The notes beneath the pieces were generated by a model. The model saw only the letters and a list, made by a program, of their open reading frames with translations. It searched no databases and was not told the DNA's origin. Positions 1 through 6,000 of a DNA stretch of 19,043 nt are shown here, one piece after another. Source of the stretch: Novosphingobium sp. UBA6722. Its GTDB lineage: Bacteria > Pseudomonadota > Alphaproteobacteria > Sphingomonadales > Sphingomonadaceae. The DNA lies in NCBI GenBank assembly GCA_002454125.1, contig DKII01000086.1, positions 20,070 through 39,112 of the forward strand. Direction: 5' to 3'. Every line of letters starts with the position of its first letter. Position 1 is the first letter of the stretch. The translations under genes were made by a program, and so were the position numbers.

Positions 1-685
1 CGCGCTGGCCGCTCTGGCGCTGCTGCTGCCGTTTCCGGCGCTGGCCCAGGCCTATCAGTGCCGCATGCCGGCCCGCATCTCGATGCCGCCCGCGCCCGAA
101 CCGGGACAGACGGTGCGGATGCCGATTGCGCGTTATACGCTGGCCGCCAGCTGGTCGCCCGATCACTGCAAGATGCGCGGCGATACCGATCCGTTGCAGT
201 GCAGCGGCAAGGCCGGGCGATTCGGCTTTGTCCTGCACGGGCTGTGGCCGGAAGGCGCCGCCGGGCGCTGGCCGCAATGGTGTTCGGTAACCCCGCGCCC
301 GACCCCGGCAGACCTGGCACCGCACCTTTGCATGACCCCCAGCCCGCGCCTGCTCGAACACGCCTGGGCCAAGCATGGCTCGTGCATGGCAAAGCGGCCC
401 GAGGCCTATTTCAAGGTAGCCGCGATCCTGTGGCAGTCGATCCGTTGGCCCGATGTCGATTACCTGTCCCGGCAGGACGATCTGACCGTGGGCGATCTGC
501 GCACGGCCTTCGTTGCGCGCAATCCCGATTGGCCGCGCGGGGCGGTCGGCGTGGTTGCCAGCCGCACCGGCTGGCTGCGCGAGCTGCGGCTTTGCTATGG
601 GCGCGATTACCTGCCCCAGGCCTGCCCGCGCGGCACCTTCGGTCCGCCCGATTCGGCCAGTTTGAAGATCTGGCGCGGGCTTTAG
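1..685 (+). CDS. Secreted ribonuclease T2 family protein, 5' end cut by window
   Basis: RNase T2 enzymes are exported endoribonucleases that cut RNA through a 2',3'-cyclic phosphate. The reading frame is open from base 2 and begins inside a hydrophobic signal segment ending PALA-Q, so the true start lies upstream. The first conserved active-site block is clear as FVLHGLWPE (His codon 236-238). The second is LEHAWAKHGSC (about 356-388) and keeps the Lys and second catalytic His. The Glu that normally follows the first His of this block is Ala here (codon 362-364), so catalytic efficiency may be altered. Several cysteines fit a disulfide-stabilised periplasmic or extracellular enzyme. The TAG stop overlaps the convergent tadA stop by 4 bp. 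The family call is secure; activity is not. Confidence 0.9.
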   Translation, partial: ALAALALLLPFPALAQAYQCRMPARISMPPAPEPGQTVRMPIARYTLAASWSPDHCKMRGDTDPLQCSGKAGRFGFVLHGLWPEGAAGRWPQWCSVTPRPTPADLAPHLCMTPSPRLLEHAWAKHGSCMAKRPEAYFKVAAILWQSIRWPDVDYLSRQDDLTVGDLRTAFVARNPDWPRGAVGVVASRTGWLRELRLCYGRDYLPQACPRGTFGPPDSASLKIWRGL

Positions 686-1137
686 CGTTTCGACTGGAAA
701 AAGCCGCGCAGCAGTCCGGCCGCCTCGGCCTCGCCCATCCCCGAATAGACTTCCGGACGGTGCAGGCACTGCTCCTGTTCGAACACCCGCGCGCCATGCT
801 CAACCGCCCCGCCCTTGGGGTCGCTGGCAGCATAATAGAGCTTGGCAATGCGGGCATGGCTGATGGCGCCGGCGCACATCGGGCAGGGCTCCAGCGTGAC
901 CCACAGTTCGCAGCCATCGAGCCGCTCGTTGCCCAAGACCTTGGCCGCCGCGCGAATCGCCAGCACTTCGGCATGGGCGGTCGGGTCTGACAGGCTGCGG
1001 GGCTGGTTATAGGCCGCGGCAATCACGGCGCCGTCCTTGACCACAACCGCCCCGATCGGCACTTCGCCGGCCGATTCGCCGCGCCGCGCCGCGTCGAGCG
1101 CCAATTGCATCGGTTCAGGGAGTGGCCAACGGCTCAT
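682..1137 (-). CDS. tadA: tRNA-specific adenosine deaminase TadA
   Basis: TadA deaminates adenosine-34 to inosine in the anticodon of tRNA-Arg(ACG), which lets that tRNA decode CGN codons. The 151-residue product has the zinc deaminase signature: HAE at residues 55-57 (zinc His and catalytic Glu) and PCPMC at 84-88 (two zinc cysteines). The length is usual for the family. I chose the ATG at 1137 (MSRWPLPEPMQ) over the upstream in-frame ATG at 1173 because the deaminase fold begins right after it and the extra 12 residues look like non-coding sequence. The gene converges on the RNase T2 gene with overlapping stops and is divergent from rpmB across 100 bp. No distinct promoter was recognised. 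Confidence 0.95.
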   Translation of the reverse strand: MSRWPLPEPMQLALDAARRGESAGEVPIGAVVVKDGAVIAAAYNQPRSLSDPTAHAEVLAIRAAAKVLGNERLDGCELWVTLEPCPMCAGAISHARIAKLYYAASDPKGGAVEHGARVFEQEQCLHRPEVYSGMGEAEAAGLLRGFFQSKR

Positions 1138-1237
1138 TTCCGCCGAATTGGCCGCAATAACTTGACCACACAAGGGTGAATCGGTAAGGGCGCGCCTTCC
1201 CCCACACGGGTATCCATTTTTCTAAGCGAGTTTTGAC

Positions 1238-1522
1238 ATGTCCCGCATCTGCGAACTGACCGGCAAGGGTCGCCAGGTTGGCAACAACGTGAGCCACGCC
1301 AACAACAAGACCAAGCGCGTGTTCCTGCCCAACCTGCAGAACGTCACGCTGATGTCGGAAAAGCTGGACCGCAGCTTCAAGTTCCGCGTTTCGACCCACG
1401 GGCTGCGCTCGGTTGAGCACGTCGGCGGGCTGGACAACTGGCTGCTGAAGACCGTCGACAGCAAGCTTTCGTCCAATGCGCTGAAGGTGAAGCGCGAACT
1501 GGTCAAGGCGCAGGCCGCCTGA
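1238..1522 (+). CDS. rpmB: 50S ribosomal protein L28
   Basis: This is a structural protein of the large ribosomal subunit. The 94-residue product opens MSRICELTGKGRQVGNN and continues with SHANNKTKRVFLPNL, the diagnostic N-terminal half of bacterial L28. It is longer than the E. coli protein, and the longer C-terminal helix is usual in alphaproteobacteria. It is monocistronic: tadA lies divergently upstream and a terminator follows. The upstream 100 bp holds a TTGACC hexamer at 1162-1167, but no convincing -10 at the right distance. No strong Shine-Dalgarno precedes the ATG; only GCGAG is nearby. Confidence 0.97.
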   Translation: MSRICELTGKGRQVGNNVSHANNKTKRVFLPNLQNVTLMSEKLDRSFKFRVSTHGLRSVEHVGGLDNWLLKTVDSKLSSNALKVKRELVKAQAA

Positions 1523-1528
1523 TTCGCG

Positions 1529-1592
1529 GCGGGCCAGCCGGCCCGCACCGAAAGAAGCCAAGGCGTCCGTTCAGCCGGGCGCCTTTTGCTTT
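1529..1592. terminator. Bidirectional terminator between rpmB and the phytase-like gene
   Basis: Two hairpins follow the rpmB stop. The first is a perfect 7-bp stem, GCGGGCC / GGCCCGC, with a 4-base loop (1529-1546) and no T-tract. The second pairs AAGGCG (1560-1565) with CGCCTT (1580-1585) and runs into TTGCTTT on the plus strand, a good intrinsic terminator for rpmB. Read on the minus strand the same stem is followed by TGGCTTCTTT, so it can also end the phytase-like transcript, whose stop codon (1571-1573) lies in the loop. Confidence 0.7.
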
Positions 1593-2572
1593 GTCCGGGC
1601 CACGCGCGGCGGCAAGTCGCCCAGTCGGAACTGCAGGCGCAGCAGCAAGGTGCGCTGGGTCGCGGCGCTGTTATCGTCGCTGATCAGCCAGGCATTGAGC
1701 GTGTCACCTGCGCCAGCCTCGATCGCCAGGCCTTCGTAATTCTCTTCAAGCCCGGTCCCGTCGAGGCTGGCCAGGACAGTTCCGCTCCAGTCTTGCCCGC
1801 GGCGGATTGTGGCCGGATCGGCCAGGACCAGTTTCGTGCCAAAGCGCGGCGGCATCGGCCAGCGCAGTTCGCGCAGCAGGATCAGCACCCGGCCATCGGG
1901 CAACTGCGCCACGTCGGTCGGGCGGTAGCCAGATGGGGCGACATAGCGGAAATGCAGGGAGCGATCGGTGCCGTCGGGTGCCCGGGGCAGAAGCCGTCCT
2001 TCATGCGCAGGTCCGCCCCCTTCGGCCAGCACCAGGAAACGCCCATCGCTGAGCCGCGTCATTGCTTCAGGACCGCTGTTCTCTGACCAGCCGTCGAGTT
2101 CTGGCGCGGGGACCACCGCCGGCCGGACCTGGCCCGGTGCCGTGCGCAGAAATACGTTGCGCCGCTCAAGCGTCAGCCAAACCGAGACCCCATCGCTATC
2201 AAGCGCGGCCGCTTCGACATCGCGCGACGATTTGACGCCGGCAAAGCGCGGCAGCAGGCGCGCAATCCGCACGGTCCCCGGCTGCCCAGGCATCGGCAGA
2301 TCCAGCCGCACCCCGCTGTCGCTAAAGGCTGTCAGGTGCCCGGGCTCTGGCCGGACCAGGGCGGAATAGCCGCCGAAATCACTGTTCGGGCTGGTGAGGT
2401 GCCAGGCGCCGGTCAGCCGGAACGGGCCGAGCCCGGCGCTCCTGGCTGGCAGCGGCAGCGCGGCCGCCTTTACCGTCTGAGCCTCGCTCTTCACCACCAT
2501 GGGCCCGCGCAGCCAGACCGCCGGAGCCAGGCCCAGCATCAACAGGACAATCAGCAGGCGGCGGCGCGGCAT
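1571..2572 (-). CDS. Exported esterase-like activity of phytase family protein
   Basis: The product (333 residues) matches the pattern of the phytase-type esterase-like family (PF13449), beta-propeller proteins with uncertain substrates despite the name. The N-terminus is basic and then hydrophobic (residues 3-22), a signal peptide or anchor, so it acts in the periplasm or on the membrane. Family landmarks are FGGYSAL (66-72), DVEAAALD (118-125), NSGPEAM (165-171), NYEGLAIE (278-285) and LISDDN (296-301). Their acidic residues would sit on the propeller's ligand face. The ATG at 2572 has no obvious Shine-Dalgarno, and a perfect inverted repeat lies just upstream. The gene is divergent from the small exported protein at 2682 and ends in a shared terminator. 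The enzymatic role is unknown. Confidence 0.85.
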   Translation of the reverse strand: MPRRRLLIVLLMLGLAPAVWLRGPMVVKSEAQTVKAAALPLPARSAGLGPFRLTGAWHLTSPNSDFGGYSALVRPEPGHLTAFSDSGVRLDLPMPGQPGTVRIARLLPRFAGVKSSRDVEAAALDSDGVSVWLTLERRNVFLRTAPGQVRPAVVPAPELDGWSENSGPEAMTRLSDGRFLVLAEGGGPAHEGRLLPRAPDGTDRSLHFRYVAPSGYRPTDVAQLPDGRVLILLRELRWPMPPRFGTKLVLADPATIRRGQDWSGTVLASLDGTGLEENYEGLAIEAGAGDTLNAWLISDDNSAATQRTLLLRLQFRLGDLPPRVARTKQKAPG

Positions 2573-2681
2573 GGCGCGGGCATGGCCCGCATGGTCCCAC
2601 TAATCAAGCGCATCGGCGCAATTGACCTGCGGCAGGGGCAGGGGCATGGTCCGGCCATCCGCGAGCGAGGAGACCGCGCCG

Positions 2682-3236
2682 ATGTTCCGTTCGACCCAGA
2701 TCCCGACTGGCCCGATCTTTGCGGGCCTGTGCCTGGTGGCCATTGCCTTGCCCGCGCAGGCCAAGGACAAGCCGCTTGATGGCCCGCCCCCGGCGGTCTT
2801 CCAGGCGGTGGTCGATTGCAAGGCGCTGACCGATCCGGCCGCGCGGCTGGCCTGCTATGACAAGGCAGTTGGCGCGATGGAAACTGCCCGCGCCGCCAAG
2901 GAACTGGTGGTGACCGACCGGGCGACCGTGCGCGAGGCCAAGCGCGGGCTGTTCGGGCTGTCGCTCCCCAGCATCAAGCTGTTCGGCGGCGGCGATGGCG
3001 ATAACGACGAAGACGAGGTGAAGGAGATCGAGAGCAAGATTTCCGGCATCCGCATGGCCAGCGACGGTTTCCCGATTTTCACGCTGGAAGACGGCGCGCG
3101 CTGGAAGCAGACCGACGGGCGCAATACCTTCCCCAAGGCCGGCCAGAAGATCCGCATCCGCAAGGCATCATTGGGCAGCTATATGGCCAGCATCGATGGC
3201 CAGCCGGGCGTGCGGGTGATCCGCCAGGCCAACTGA
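2682..3236 (+). CDS. Small exported protein with RLACYD motif, function unknown
   Basis: The 184-residue product starts with a signal peptide (MFRSTQ, hydrophobic core about 11-24, cleavage likely after AQA at 25-27). The mature part has a cysteine pair in the context VDCKALTDPAARLACYDKA (about 44-62), a motif common in small periplasmic proteins of proteobacteria. An acidic linker (DGDNDEDEVKE, 105-115) follows, then a C-terminal beta-rich segment (about 117-181) with FTLEDGARWKQTDG and PKAGQKIRIRKASLGSYMAS. I chose the ATG at 2682 rather than 2622 because GAGGAGA at 2666-2672 is well spaced and the signal peptide begins there. It ends 6 bp from the convergent small-protein gene. I know of no assigned function for this type of protein. 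Confidence 0.8.
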   Translation: MFRSTQIPTGPIFAGLCLVAIALPAQAKDKPLDGPPPAVFQAVVDCKALTDPAARLACYDKAVGAMETARAAKELVVTDRATVREAKRGLFGLSLPSIKLFGGGDGDNDEDEVKEIESKISGIRMASDGFPIFTLEDGARWKQTDGRNTFPKAGQKIRIRKASLGSYMASIDGQPGVRVIRQAN

Positions 3237-3242
3237 CGCTAT

Positions 3243-3563
3243 TCAGGGTTCATTGCGGCTCATTTGATCGACCGGCGGGATCGATCCGCGGATCCGGTCC
3301 GCCGTGTTGCGGGCGTTTTCATTGCCGTTGGCATCCAGCCGCGCCCATTCCTGATTGGTCCGGCACACCTTGGCCCGGCTCCGCTTGACGAGCGATCCGA
3401 TCTCCGCGTCGCGCACGCAGCGAATGTAGTTGGGATGATCGGGCGTCAAAGTGGCGTTGTAGGCGCGGATCTCTGACGTTTTCATCAGGATCGGCCCGGT
3501 CACCACTGGCGGCGTCGCTGCCGGGGCACTGGTCAGAACCAGGATTGTAGCAAGAAAAGACAT
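3243..3563 (-). CDS. Small secreted two-cysteine protein, paralog A (distal in array)
   Basis: This is the last gene of a four-gene tandem family (106 residues). It has an N-terminal hydrophobic stretch (MSFLATILVLTSAPAA) with no basic residue. The family block is SEIRAYNATL, then PNYIRCVRDAEIGSLV, then VCRTNQEWARLDANGNENAR. It has exactly two cysteines, 17 residues apart, where the other three copies have 15, because of a two-residue insertion before the second Cys. The C-terminal tail (IPPVDQMSRNEP) is unlike its siblings. A clear Shine-Dalgarno (GAGGAGTAGG) precedes the ATG. The gap to paralog B is 45 bp. Function is unknown; export and a disulfide are inferred. Confidence 0.85.
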   Translation of the reverse strand: MSFLATILVLTSAPAATPPVVTGPILMKTSEIRAYNATLTPDHPNYIRCVRDAEIGSLVKRSRAKVCRTNQEWARLDANGNENARNTADRIRGSIPPVDQMSRNEP

Positions 3564-3608
3564 CGTCCTACTCCTCAGCGTGACACAGCGACCCTTGGCC
3601 CGACCGGG

Positions 3609-3935
3609 CTAATTGCTGTTGACGGCCTTGCTGCTCATTGCATCCTGAACCCGGCGCATTTCCTCGTTACCCGCCCGGTCGGCGGCATCCCACTGCGCCA
3701 CGGTGCGGCAACTGAAGTTGCGCGAAACCAGCGAGCCCAGCGCCGCCGTTCGAACACAGCGAATGTAGTTCGGATCGGTGCGCTGCAGCTTGGCATTGTG
3801 GGCGCGAATCTGGGACTGGCTCATCTTCTTGGGATCGACTGCCACTGCTGGCGCTTCAAGCGTCGCCGGCACGACCACCGACGGACCCGGCGTGGCGGTA
3901 AGCAGCAAGGCAAGCAAGGGACTGAGCATCGACAT
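3609..3935 (-). CDS. Small secreted two-cysteine protein, paralog B
   Basis: The 108-residue product has an N-terminal hydrophobic segment (MSMLSPLLALLLTATPGP) and then the family block: SQIRAHNAKL, PNYIRCVRTAALGSLVSRN, SCRTVAQWDAADRAGNEE. Its only two cysteines are separated by 15 residues. GGAG sits 4 bases before the first ATG (3935) and 10 before the in-frame ATG at 3929. I kept 3935 because the siblings also begin MS plus a hydrophobic run. Intergenic gaps are 29 bp upstream (to C) and 45 bp downstream (to A), so co-transcription is likely. It is probably periplasmic or extracellular, with no known function. Confidence 0.85.
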   Translation of the reverse strand: MSMLSPLLALLLTATPGPSVVVPATLEAPAVAVDPKKMSQSQIRAHNAKLQRTDPNYIRCVRTAALGSLVSRNFSCRTVAQWDAADRAGNEEMRRVQDAMSSKAVNSN

Positions 3936-3964
3936 TTAACTCCCACTCTATCCGGGCGCGATCG

Positions 3965-4291
3965 TCAGGGTCCGCCCCGTTCGAAGTCCCAGAACTTGCT
4001 GGCCATCTTGTCACCGATATCGCGGGCTTCATCGTTCCCAACGCGATCGGCAATGGCCCACTGCCGGTTGGTGCGGCAACTGACGTTCCGCGCCACCAGC
4101 GTACCCGTATTAGCCGATTTGACGCAGCGGATGAAGTAGGGATGCTTGCGATCAAGCTTGCTGTTGTGCTGCCTGATCTGGCTGGGGGTCATCGCCTTGG
4201 GATCGGGTTCGACCTGCGCGGTGGCGGCCGCACCGCCGACCGGGGCGGTCGCCGCGCTGGACAAGAGGACTAACGCAAAGATTGCCGACAT
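3965..4291 (-). CDS. Small secreted two-cysteine protein, paralog C
   Basis: The 108-residue product starts with a hydrophobic export segment (MSAIFALVLLSSAATAP) and an Ala/Gly-rich linker. It continues with the family block SQIRQHNSKLDRKHPYFIRCV, GTLVARNVSCRTNRQW and GNDEARDIGDKM. It has two cysteines only, in a C-X15-C arrangement. A good GGAG lies 6 bases before the ATG. The aromatic C-terminus (KFWDFERGGP) differs from the others. The gaps of 35 bp to D and 29 bp to B support one transcript. The role is unknown; homology to the three neighbours is plain by eye. Confidence 0.85.
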   Translation of the reverse strand: MSAIFALVLLSSAATAPVGGAAATAQVEPDPKAMTPSQIRQHNSKLDRKHPYFIRCVKSANTGTLVARNVSCRTNRQWAIADRVGNDEARDIGDKMASKFWDFERGGP

Positions 4292-4326
4292 CGTTTGCTC
4301 CCTGGTCTTGGGCGGCTCCTGGTTCG

Positions 4327-4623
4327 TCAGTTGCCGCTTGAGTGCGAATTGGTGGTCATGTCGCTCGCCAGCTGATCAGCCCCGGCGCGCGTCGCCTTTT
4401 CAAGCACCGCCCAGCGTTCGTTGGTCCGGCACACCGGCTTGCGCCCGACCAGCGAACCGGTGTCGGCCTCGCGCACGCACTTGATGTAATATGGGTCCTT
4501 GCGATCGAGCTGCTTGTTGTGGGCGCGAATCTCCGAGGCCGACATTTCGGCCGGGTTCGGCTCAGGCATGGCGGCGGCATTGGCTGGTGCTGCCGTGAGC
4601 AGCAGGGCGGCAAGAATGGACAT
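4327..4623 (-). CDS. Small secreted two-cysteine protein, paralog D (promoter-proximal)
   Basis: This is the first gene of the array (98 residues). Its signal segment MSILAALLLTAAPANA-A has a good AxA cleavage site but no basic n-region. The mature block is SEIRAHNKQLDRKDPYYIKCV, GSLVGRKPVCRTNERW, with two cysteines 15 residues apart. After the conserved W it departs from the siblings: the GNxxAR segment is replaced by KATRAGADQLASDM. AGGA lies about 10 bases before the ATG. A candidate promoter lies at 4671-4699, and a 6-bp GC hairpin (4647-4659) sits in the leader. The TPR-hydroxylase gene ends 125 bp upstream on the same strand. Function is unknown. Confidence 0.85.
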   Translation of the reverse strand: MSILAALLLTAAPANAAAMPEPNPAEMSASEIRAHNKQLDRKDPYYIKCVREADTGSLVGRKPVCRTNERWAVLEKATRAGADQLASDMTTNSHSSGN

Positions 4624-4670
4624 CCGGGACAGTTCCTGTGTGGATCGCCGCCTGGCGGCTTGATCGCGGC

Positions 4671-4699
4671 AGCCTATGCAGCGCAGCCCGCCAGCTCAA
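4671..4699 (-). promoter_or_regulatory. Candidate promoter for the four-gene small-protein array
   Basis: On the minus strand TTGAGC (4699-4694) is followed after 17 bases by TAGGCT (4676-4671). The -35 matches the sigma-70 consensus at four positions and the -10 at three, with ideal spacing. Transcription would start near 4664 and give a leader of about 40 bases. If correct, the array is not solely dependent on the upstream hydroxylase gene. Confidence 0.3.
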
Positions 4700-4748
4700 T
4701 CCGCGTCGGACTGGTCAGGCAAGGCGTTGGTCGAATAATTGCCGACGC

Positions 4749-5921
4749 TTAGCGCGGCCCGCCGCCAACCAGCGCGCCATCGGCCGCCGCGAAGTATTGC
4801 AGGATGGCAGCCTGTTCGCGCGCGCTGAGGTGCGGGTTCCAGCTATCGACGATCAGCACGGCGCGGCGCTGGTCGCTGTTGTTCCAGGCCTCGTGCTCGA
4901 TCGAATCGTCAAAGGCGAAAGCCTTGCCCTCGACCCATTCGCGGGTTTCGTTGCCAACTCGGAAGCCGCAGCCGGGCGGCACCTCCAGCGCCAGGTGAAT
5001 GATCGCCCGCGTATTGGTCACCCCGGTATGCGGCGGGATCTTGCTCTGCGGGCGCAGGACCGAAAAGAAGGCATTCGGGGCGCGGCCGGGGATCCGCGCC
5101 AGTGGCAGCCGCTCCAGCACGGCGGCCGTCTGCGGGCAGCGCTCGATCACGGCGCGGTGCGGCTCGCCGTATTCCCACAGGAAGCAGGCCGACCAGTCGA
5201 GCGAGCCATCAAGCGGGCTCCATTCGTTGTCAGGCGTACCCTCTTCGAAGCGGACATAGGGCCGGATCAGATCACCCGGCGCATCGAGCAGGCCGCGCAG
5301 TTCGGCCTGAATCGCGGGGGTTGCCGCCTCCAGCTCGTCCAGCCAGGGGAAGTGGCGGCGATCGAAATATTCGTCTTCCGGCAGGAAGGGATAGAACACC
5401 CCGGCGCATTGGTTGTGATAGACCCGGCGGCGGCCGAGGGCCTGGTCGACAAAGGCGCGGACGCGGCGTTCCTCGGTCTCATCCCGGCCCTGATCAAGCG
5501 TCAGCGCAGCCTCAGCCGCTTCGGCCAGCTTGGCACGCAGCCCGTCACAATAGCTCTGGCCGGCAGCCAGTTCAGCCGCGACTTCGGGCGACAGCGCCGG
5601 CAATTGCGCAGCGAGCTGCTCGACCGCATTCCAGGCGATCAGGGCCTGGGTCTCCTCGCCGAGGCGCTGATGCAATTGCGCGAGGCGGAGCTGGGCAGCG
5701 AAATCAAGCCGGTCGAGCGCGAGCGCGCGGTTCAACGCGGTCCGCTCACCGCCTGCGTCACCGGCCATGCGGTGGGCGTGCGCAAGGTTGCGCCACAGCG
5801 GACCGGCTTCCGGGTCAGCCGCCGTGGCGCGCAGGAAAGCAGCGACGGCGGCGGCGGCATCGCCGGCGCGCAGAGCGGCCATCCCTTCGGCATTGGCAAG
5901 CTGGGCTGGAGTAGAAGCCAT
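4749..5921 (-). CDS. TPR-containing aspartyl/asparaginyl beta-hydroxylase family protein
   Basis: This 390-residue fusion has TPR-like helices at about 1-140 (for example MAALRAGDAAAAVAAF and ALNRALALD) and an aspartyl/asparaginyl beta-hydroxylase domain (PF05118) at about 215-370. The family is Fe(II)/2-oxoglutarate-dependent oxygenases; mammalian AspH hydroxylates Asp/Asn side chains and bacterial LpxO hydroxylates lipid A. The iron ligands are visible as His298 in PPHTG and His343 in IEHEAWN, the two-His type without the usual carboxylate. The basic RRAV segment (352-355) is a likely 2-oxoglutarate contact. No signal peptide is seen, so it is cytoplasmic. The substrate is unknown; the neighbouring TPR-sulfotransferase, receptor and small secreted proteins suggest a protein or surface target. 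The family is confident, the target is inference. Confidence 0.9.
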   Translation of the reverse strand: MASTPAQLANAEGMAALRAGDAAAAVAAFLRATAADPEAGPLWRNLAHAHRMAGDAGGERTALNRALALDRLDFAAQLRLAQLHQRLGEETQALIAWNAVEQLAAQLPALSPEVAAELAAGQSYCDGLRAKLAEAAEAALTLDQGRDETEERRVRAFVDQALGRRRVYHNQCAGVFYPFLPEDEYFDRRHFPWLDELEAATPAIQAELRGLLDAPGDLIRPYVRFEEGTPDNEWSPLDGSLDWSACFLWEYGEPHRAVIERCPQTAAVLERLPLARIPGRAPNAFFSVLRPQSKIPPHTGVTNTRAIIHLALEVPPGCGFRVGNETREWVEGKAFAFDDSIEHEAWNNSDQRRAVLIVDSWNPHLSAREQAAILQYFAAADGALVGGGPR

Positions 5922-5931
5922 CGGGCCAAGG

Positions 5932-5958
5932 CTTATAAGCGGCGCGGCAGACCGGCAA
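5932..5958 (-). promoter_or_regulatory. Candidate promoter for the TPR-hydroxylase gene
   Basis: On the minus strand TTGCCG (5958-5953) and TATAAG (5937-5932) are 15 bases apart, a little short. The -10 lies within a perfect palindrome GCTTATAAGC (5931-5940), the only AT-rich patch in this 79-bp divergent region. The predicted start is only a few bases before the ATG at 5921, so the message would have almost no leader. Confidence 0.3.
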
Positions 5959-6000
5959 GCGGCAGTTGCGATGGCGGCGCGCGGGCCCTAGACCCGTGGC

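Noticed and set aside
58..990. 310-residue plus-strand frame spanning RNase T2 and tadA
   Set aside because: It is out of frame with the RNase T2 motifs and antisense to tadA. It has no recognisable domain.
1162..1190. TTGACC as a promoter for rpmB
   Set aside because: The -35 resembles the consensus, but the sequence 17 bases on (TAAGGG) is a poor -10, so I did not list it as a feature.
4724..4748. Imperfect hairpin GCGTTGG / CCGACGC after the TPR-hydroxylase stop as a terminator
   Set aside because: The stem has a mismatch in the minus-strand RNA and no T-tract follows.
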